NCBI RefSeq assembly: GCF_027172205.1
Contig: NC_070614.1
Coordinates: forward strand, 40,430,001 to 40,494,000
Direction of reading: 5' to 3'
DNA: 64,000 bases
From: Podarcis raffonei
Lineage: Eukaryota > Chordata > Lepidosauria > Squamata > Lacertidae
Shown: positions 25,817 through 34,800 of the stretch, piece after piece
Layout of the letters: every line of letters starts with the position of its first letter
Numbering within the stretch: position 1 is the first letter of the stretch
Translations under genes and position numbers: made by a program
Notes under the pieces: model-generated
Told to the model about the DNA's origin: nothing
Seen by the model: only the letters and a program-made list of their open reading frames with translations
Database searches by the model: none

Positions 25817-28800
25817 TTTCTATCATTGCATTAATTAATTTATTTAACTGCTTTTTTATATTTGAGTTTTTATGTCTTTCTAATTATGTAATTGCATTTT
25901 ATTATAAATTCTTACTGTGAAGCATCCTGGGTATGGAGGGTAATATGCAAATATTTTCAATAAATAATTTTATTGTGAAAAATAACATGAAAGAAACTAG
26001 TAATTCTACATCCCTTTCAGGAATGGAAAAAGACATAGGGGCTATTCAGAGGCTATTCATTACTAGCCCTCCACCTTCTTTCATTAGAAATAAATTAACT
26101 GGACTGAACTGGAAAAAATGTTTTGATTAATGTGACTTTGAATTTAAGAGAATGAGAACTGCTCCAGAGTAAACACTGTAGAATATTATTGAGCAGGGGG
26201 AAAGGCATTGCTGAATAATATAGTACTGTGTGGAGGACCTCTTGAATTCCACACTTTCAGCTAAGTGTGGAGAAACAATGCCTCAGTATCACTCAAGGGC
26301 TCTAATGTGAAAGCAACCTAAAAGAGAAATTCTCAAGACGATTTGTACTCACTTGAAATTTTTGTGTCTGTTTTTACACCATTCCATACTAGAACGCTGC
26401 TAGGTTTTGATTTTCTTTAAAAAGAAAAGCATAGTATAATATTTTGATGGGCTGTCTTTCAGTTGGGAATATGTACAGATCTTTTGATGCCTCATCTGTT
26501 GTTAACCTTGTTTTGTGAGGGTCACGGAGTCTCTCTGTCTGGCCTTGAGGCCACCCTCCTTCCATTTTGCATCCTTCATTCTTTGTTTGCAGCGGATTGA
26601 AGGGCTGCAGTTTTCTGGAGGGTTTTTGTACTTTGGTCAAGCTGTCAGTGGAGGAACAGACCTTACAGGGGATGGCCTGAAGGATATTGCTGTTGGACAA
26701 AAAGGAAGGGTCCTGTTATTGAGGTGAGAATGAGGAGCGGGGAAAGCCTTTCTCTCCCCTCCCTGTTCTTATTCTGTTTCCTCTGAACAGGAGAAAAATC
26801 GTTTTCATGGATGCCCCAGTAAAGAGGTAAATGTTATACGTAGAAGTACATGTTCTCCTTTATTTCCTTGTTTAAATTTAGTCCTTATCGTAATAAAGTG
26901 GCTCAGCACAGCTTACAGTTTTCAATACACACAAAAGCTATCAAATGGCAGTGCAAAAACTGTGCAAATGGCTGTAGGAATAATAATTATAAAAATATTA
27001 TATACAGCTAGATGAATGCTGTGATTGCAGTGGGTACCAAATTCAACACCTGCAAAATTCAAAGGGTTGTTGCCAGTGCTAGTCCTACTCAGAGTAGACC
27101 CATTGAGGTTAATGGGCATGTCTAACACTTTCCTCTAATGTTACAGTTTTCCCCAACATTGTCTGGTTGGAGAACTGCATCACAAAATTCAGAAAAGTGC
27201 TGCATTTTGAAGGATAGCTATGTTTTTCTTCCTGTACTGTTTTGGAAGGCATGAATTAAGTAAGTTGGTATTAAAACCCTAACCAAACTGATTTTTCCCC
27301 CTATCCCTGCTGACAGGACACGTCCTGTTCTACATGTGTCGGTCTCCATTGAGTTCTTCCCTCCTTTAATCCCCACCTCAAACTTCCAGTGTCAGGAACA
27401 GGAATCTCTCAAGGCTGAAGCCAGCATGGCAAAAGTGTGCTTTACCGTTGCCAAAGCTATTCAGGATAAACTAGGTGAGGCCACAATGCTTGCTCTGGCA
27501 TAAACCTGTGCTGGACATGGAGTGGGGTTGGGAAGTGGTATAGCTCTCTCTGCATAACCTGAACCATCTTTGGTAAAGTCCTCTCCCTCGTGTACTTATG
27601 TGTGATGGGAGTTTTTGTCATGAGATGAATTCAAGCATCCCACCACATTCATCCAGAGGACTGTACCACATGCCTCTCTACACATTGAAAAGGTTAAGAG
27701 ATGCCCATCTCAGATGTGCCTTTTCTCTGTCTCGGCATAGCGTAGAATTCTAGGTCTCATCTTCCCTTGCTGGAAAGATTCAAGAAAGAGTCTGACACCA
27801 ACTCTAGGTATTCCTCACCAGCCCCACTTTCAAGGTAGCTGCTCCTTGGCCTTCACAGTCAAGTCAGTTGGTGCTGAGTCCATCCTTACCTGGATGTCTT
27901 TATCTGTATGAAGATTTAGGGTTGCCAGTGGCAGGATGGGAATTCTTGCCCTCTCCTCCCAATGGGCAGAATCTGTGCCTTTAAGACAGAAATCAAGTAA
28001 GTGAAGCTTTTCCCAGCATGGAATTTTAGTGCTGGGGAAAATTTTACTGCTGACTTCCACCTGCTTTTTAAATATACAGAACCTCTGTCCAAAAAAGGGG
28101 GGGGAGCTGCATTCCTCTGTAATCTGCCCTTTCCCAGATTCCTTGACATGGGAAGAGACTTGTAACCCGTACCTTGAGTGGGTGGCTGAGTGGGAGGAGG
28201 CAGGCAGACTCTAGAGGCACTGTGGTGCGCCCCGCCCCTGGGCATGCCGCCCCAGGCGCCCAAGCGGCTTCCTCCGCCACTGCTAGTGAGAGGTTGTAGC
28301 TTGTGATATTCCAAGGGCCAGATAGAGAGGTGTGGAGGGCCACATTCTGCCCTCAGATCTGAGCTTCACTGTTCCTGCCCTCCCAACTTCTTCCTAGTTT
28401 CTTTTCTCATGCCAACCACAATCCCTACCCTCTTATTTCTCTTTCTCAGGTGAAATCTCTAGTGACCTGTACTACACTTTGGCCCTAGACCACGAGAGAA
28501 CAAAGATTCGAGCCACCTTCAGCTCTAAATCAGTCCTGACTACAAACATTCAGATAGGCCTTGAGAATAAATGCCAGAATCACCCAATTGAGTTGCCTGT
28601 AAGTTTGGCCTTATGCGCAGCATTAATTCCCTTAAATATCTGAGGTGCAATATTGGGGGGGGGCGGTTCCAGACCATCCACTATTTTGCTATTTTGCAGG
28701 TGGAATTCAGGTGCACCCTGGCAAATTCAAGTTGCACAGTTAAAGTGGATTTGGCACCCTTGCACAACAGACCCGCTTGTTTAAAAAGGGGTAGTATTGG

Positions 28801-31800
28801 GAACATGTGATGTAAAGTGTGGAATAATACTTGTTTGATGTGACTTCATACAATCTCCCTGCAAACAAGTTGGAATGGATTATCCATAAACAGCCAACGC
28901 CATATAATCTTACCACAGACTTTGTGCAAACCAATGAGGATTAATGCTCAATAAACAGGTTGTCTGGAGAAAGTGTCTTAAATTTGAGAGGCTCTGTCTT
29001 TCATCTCCAATCTATATGGGGATTGTGAGAAGGGAGAGCATTGTTGTACATGGGTCCTGCTTGTGAGCTTTCCATAGTCATTTGATTGGCCCCTGTGAGA
29101 AGTTGGACTAGATGAGCTTGATACAACAGTTCTTCTGATTTGTTTCACCACTAGATGGTGAACAGAGCATAGCATTGTAAATGTGGCCAAGAGCATCCTA
29201 TACAGTCATTCCTTATTTCTTGGCAGACTCTGATGGCTTGTATCCATTACTATATAAGCACATATCAGTGCAGTACTGGAATTGCATGTTTATTTTCTGC
29301 TAGGGAGGCACACACTTTATAAGTGCATTGCTGGTGCAGTGTTCTGCTGGCTTGCAGGAAAGCCACACAGAAAAGTAAAGATTTCAGAAATCCGAAGCCA
29401 CCAAGTTATTTTCAGTTCTGTTCCTTTTTCAGAGGGCAAAAGGGCTGGTGGGGAAATTGAAATATTTGTAGCATCCCTTTGACTATCTCAGATACATCTT
29501 TTTGGCTCAGAAGCAATATGTAAAGTAGACCTTCCCTGTGAAAAGGGAAGTGAAAAGAGAAAGTGCAGTGAAAAGAGAAACCCACTTTTAGCATGCAGAA
29601 ACTCTATTTTTGTGCAGAGTGTATACATTTAGTATGCATTCTAAGGAAGTCTCTTTCTGTGCTCCAATCTTTTAGATCTGCATTGAGGATACTCTGACAC
29701 CTGTCACCTTGCGGCTCAATTTCAGCCTTGTAGGGAAGCCCATCGCTAAAGCCCCCCCACTACAGCCCATCCTGAGCAAAGACTCAGAAAAGAACCACAC
29801 AGCACTGGTGAGTAATTCAGCCCCAAGTCTTTTTATTACAAAATGAGAGCCAGCAACATTATAGCAGGATTCCTAGTTAAGGATGGGGAAGAAATTCAGT
29901 TCTGTTTGCATTGAAAGGCAAATCTGCCTAATTGACACTTTCTGAAACAATTCCTGAATGGAAACATAGTCATCCTTCAAAATTCCACACTTCTCCAGAT
30001 TTTCCATGTAGTTCTCCAGCCATGTTTTGTGTCCCCCCCCCCGAAAAATGCAAATACTTGGGTAAAGGAAGCATAAAAATTCATACATTTGTGAAAGTAA
30101 CATACAAACCTGTGTTATATTAGGGGAAATTGTTTGCATTAATTTGTGTATTAGGATAAATTCACACTAAGTGCTGATGAGTTTTCACAGGGACTTAAAA
30201 AAACAAACAGGCAAACTGAAGGGGAAATATGAAGAATTGAACTTTTGACTGGAAAAATGAGAAACTGAAAGACCATTTTGCATATCCTTGCTCCTTGTTG
30301 AGTGAGCCCACTATATTATGGTCCTCATGGCACCTTCCCCCTGCTTACTGCTCCTAGGTGCCACTGACAGCCTCATCTAGACAACCTTGTGGCCTTGAGC
30401 TATTGTGTAAGCACAGTGGGGGGCATATGGTTTGTCATGTGTAAATGAACAATGTAAAAGAGGTGGTGATTGTGGGGGTGAAACACAGGAGAGGGAAAGG
30501 CTTGGCTGGACCTGAGTAGAGGTCATCCGCCAAGGAACTGGGTTCCATCATTAGTATTTGGTGCTTAATTCTTCTCTCCACTAAAAATTTGTGTGCCTAC
30601 AAAAGTAAAATGTTGTGACCTGCATGCTTTTACAGCTCCACTTTGAGAAAAATTGTGGCACGGATGGGAAATGTGAAGACCGTTTAGAAGCTTCGTTTAA
30701 TTTCTCAGGGTAGGAAAATATTTGCTCTCTCTATTTCTGTTTTGCCTCTCCATTATCTTCAATATATCTAGTTTTCTGGGCATCAGGACTCCAAAAAATA
30801 AATTTCTCTGTCTCATGGTTTTGTTACTGTTATAGGGATATTCCCTCCTCCCAATAGTTCCAGGATACACAGATATGCCATTTCTCACCTATGAGTGAGT
30901 TATTTCTCCAGTCAGTCACTAGATTTATATTCTGCCTTACCATTACCAGGTTGATTTTAACACAACTTTCACACCCACTTTCACATTGGTAACTGGCAGC
31001 CTTGTACCCAGTATTGCTCAGAAATTCTAAGAAAACAAATCAGTGCCCATGAAGTGGGGTGAGATGAAGCATTTAGTATGTTTGCTCAATATTTGGTGTG
31101 TGCAAACATTAATGCATGCCCTCTTACTGTATTGGTTTTATTTTTGTTGTTCAAATTGAGTGGACTACATAGGAGAATTGCCTCCAGACTGTCAGTATTT
31201 TGTGGGAGGAGTTCAAGCACATACCGGATAGAAATTGAGATTGGTGCAATTAATGTCGATTAAAATGCTCTGGTGCAACAAATCTACTTAACATCTCCCC
31301 CCCCCAAACCCCATGCAGTTAGGAAAGAGATGGGGAAATGCATTATTAAAGTGTGGGTAAAACAAATTATTAGTGGGAAGACAGATAGACACCCCACAAA
31401 CAAGTCAGGGATGAATTCAGAATCAGTGCTCATTGTTGTATAACCTCCCTACAAACACTGGGTTTTCAGGGTCATTAGGAGGAGTCTAAATCTCTTGGAT
31501 ATTTGAAAATCTCTATGTATCTGAGACCTCTAATCCTGCATACATCCCTTTTTTCTACACACAGCTTGGACATTGTAGTTGTAGGTCTGACTGGTGAGTT
31601 CAATGTAACAGCTTCCATCCAGAATCATGGAGAGGACTCTTACAGCACCACACTGGGCTTTTTCTACCCTGCAGGGTTATCCTACCGCAAGGTCACTTTA
31701 CCACAGGTGAGTGGAGCAGTAGGGATGCAGGCATGGGGAAGAGCAGGGACAGTGAGCAGGTGGAGGGATGGGGGCTGTTTGGGAATTATTGTCTGGATCC

Positions 31801-34800
31801 ATTCATAAACGATGAATGCCCCACCCTCTCTCAGCTCAGCAGGAGGGTCGTGAGTGTTAAGTGCCATTCAGTTACTGCGTCTGAAGAAGATGTCAGCAGG
31901 AACACCACCTGCAATGTCAATCACCCAATTTTCTACAGTAAAGCAAAGGTATGTTATATTCTTTGAATTCATTGCCACAAGATGTGTTCAAAAGCGCTAC
32001 CTTAGGGCTAACTGTCACATTGAGAGAAACAAACAAAAACAAAACAGGTGTCCTTCTGGAATTGTAGCATTTCAGAGAACATTGCATGATTAAATGCTCC
32101 CTCTAAGTCTAGGCTCAACTGCCTGTGGAAAGTTAGCATGTTAAGGGAAAGGGTTGTTGCCTAACCCTTGTTGTCAGCAGACAAATGCTGACTCCCTCAG
32201 CCTGAAAGTGGAGTTGAGCGCCACACCTCATAGTCAACTCTGACTGGGCTTAACCGCCCAGGGGTCCTTTACCTTTACCTGATGCACTAGTCTATGTGCA
32301 GGGAGTTGTTTTTGTGTTCAGTGTGGAAAGAATGGCCTGATTCTCTTAAAAGAGAGATTGAAATGTCATTGAAGATGATTTTAATAATTGTCCCCCCTCC
32401 CCAAGAAAAGGGAAAAAGAAGTATTTTTAACACAATATTGCTACCCCTCCGACAAACCCTCCAACCTGGAAATCAGATCCAATAAATAAAACTTACTGCT
32501 GCTTTGCAAAAAAGTAGAGGCAAATGAAGGCCATAGAACAGCATGAGTGGTACGCTGAGTCATAGGTTCAATCTTCAGCATATATTTTTATTATTGTTTT
32601 TGTGGTGGTGGTTGTTATCAGTATATTCCACCTTTTGTCTCCAAAGAGGTCATGGTGCCATGCACACTTCTCCCCTTCTTGATTTTATCCTCACAACAAT
32701 CCTGTGAAGTAGTTTAGGCTGGAAGAGCAGTGATTGGCCAGTGGGCTTCATGGCTGAGTGGGGATTTGACCCCTGGTCTGTCAAGTCCTAGACCAGCACT
32801 TTAACCACTACACCATGCTGGCAGCAGGATAGGGTGAATAAATCTCCCCCTCAGAAGCTGCTGCCAGCCAGAGTAGGCAAGATTAGCTTAGATGTGTCGG
32901 TGGTCTCACTCAAAGTATTGCAGGTTCATGTGTTAAGGGCAGTCCAGGTATAGACTACCTTCTCTAAGGAAAGCCCTCCGTACATATAAACCTTCACATG
33001 TAGAAATAAGAAATCATATCATATGTTGGTGTATTTCAGGTTATCTTCATTGCCACATTTGACGTCTCCCCAGATGCTGATCTAGGAGACACTCTTCGGA
33101 TCATGGCCAGTGCCAACAGGTGATATTCACAGTTTTGCAGCTTTATGTGGCCTAATGTGGACCCCATGCTTCTTATAATGTAAATGGCATGTTGGGTTTG
33201 GAGGGGAGAGAGAGAAGTGTGAAACAGATCTGGCTGCATTGTGACAGGGCAGTGGTGCTCGATGTAGTACATGATGGAAACACTAATCTGAAGCAGAGCA
33301 TGATGAAATAGTTTTTTGTTTAAGGGCTTGAACATCATGCACTAACATATCTGTTCTCTTCCATTTGCCCAGTGACAACGGTGGCAACATCACCAAGGAT
33401 ATGGTTCATGAAGCGGAGTTGCCTGTCAAATATGCTGTGTATATCATTGTCACAGCGTAAGTAACTATGGATGTTTCAGGGGTAAAGCGGTGCTTGTAGA
33501 GTGCCCTCTAATAGAGCTAACCCTGATTCCTACTCACAAGGATATTACCTCTGAGATATCCCTTTCCCATCACCATCCTAGCCTGGTCCCTTTTCTCACG
33601 GATGTTCATTTCTCTTTCATCTTCACAGCATTGAGGAGTCAACCAAGTACATTAACTTCACAGCTGGCCAAGAGAATGCAAGCAAGAACGTGGAACATCG
33701 ATATGAGGTGAAGGGCAAAGGGGATGGCAAAGGGTGGCTGGTGGTTGGTAGGAAGAGGAAAACGGTACAGGCAAGGAGAGAATAATAAGGGAATGATGGG
33801 CAAGAATGAGGTCTCAACAAAAGCTTTAAAAGTGAGGTTACTTGAAACCTGGATTTCTGTAGACTTATATTAGTTTTATATTCGTTTAGCTTGCCATAAT
33901 AATCCAGGGCATTGTAGTTTGAGGTGCTTCTGGTCTGTCACTATTTTTGAGTGAGATTCAGTCATATACTGGCAAATTCAAGTTGCTTAATGAAAGTTGA
34001 TTTGGGGTTCTTGTGCAACAAACCTGCTTCTTCCCCAAATCAGACTTGGTGCAAACCAGTCAGGACGAATGCGAAATAAACAGACTACCTGGAAATGACT
34101 TTGGTTGGGGTACTGAGAATTCCCTGCAGAAGAAGCTGCTTGGAAAAGGGCACTGGGTCCTCTCCCTTGTCGGCCATATGCTTAATTAGTCTTCTGACCG
34201 CTAATTAAGCTTTAACTCTGCCCCCAAACTAATTTGGGACTAGATCTGGTATGGTCCATGGGTTGACCCAGGGTGGCTGTGCCTGATGGGGACACAGGGA
34301 GAACGGGAGGGAGCTGGGCACTGCCCGGGTTTCAAATGGTACTGAGTGGGGTGGAAGAAGACATCCAGGACCCATGGTGTGTTCTGTCTGCCTTGAACAG
34401 TGTCTATTTCACTTTCAGGTGAAAAATCTCCGTCAACGAAATGTCCCCATCTCTGTGACATTTCAGATCCCTGTAAAACTGAAAGGGATCCAGGTGTGGA
34501 ATGTGTCTCAGGTTGTCTCTTCCCAGGTATAATTATCTGCTCATTCTCTAACCACCCCAATGTATAATCCCCCTAATCTCTAATGAAGTGCCTCTGCTCA
34601 CCTATTTATCTTGTTGGGGAAATAGGAAAAGCATGCCATATCCTACTTCCAGCCTGCCAGATGTGGGGCTGGCTTGAACCTAGGACCTCCAAGAAGGAAG
34701 GTTGATTATTTAAACTGTCTCTTTTCCCACAGTCTCAGTTTGCCAAGTGTGTCTTGGAGAAAGAAAGTGCTGGCACCAAAGATTTCCCAGTGACAAAGGA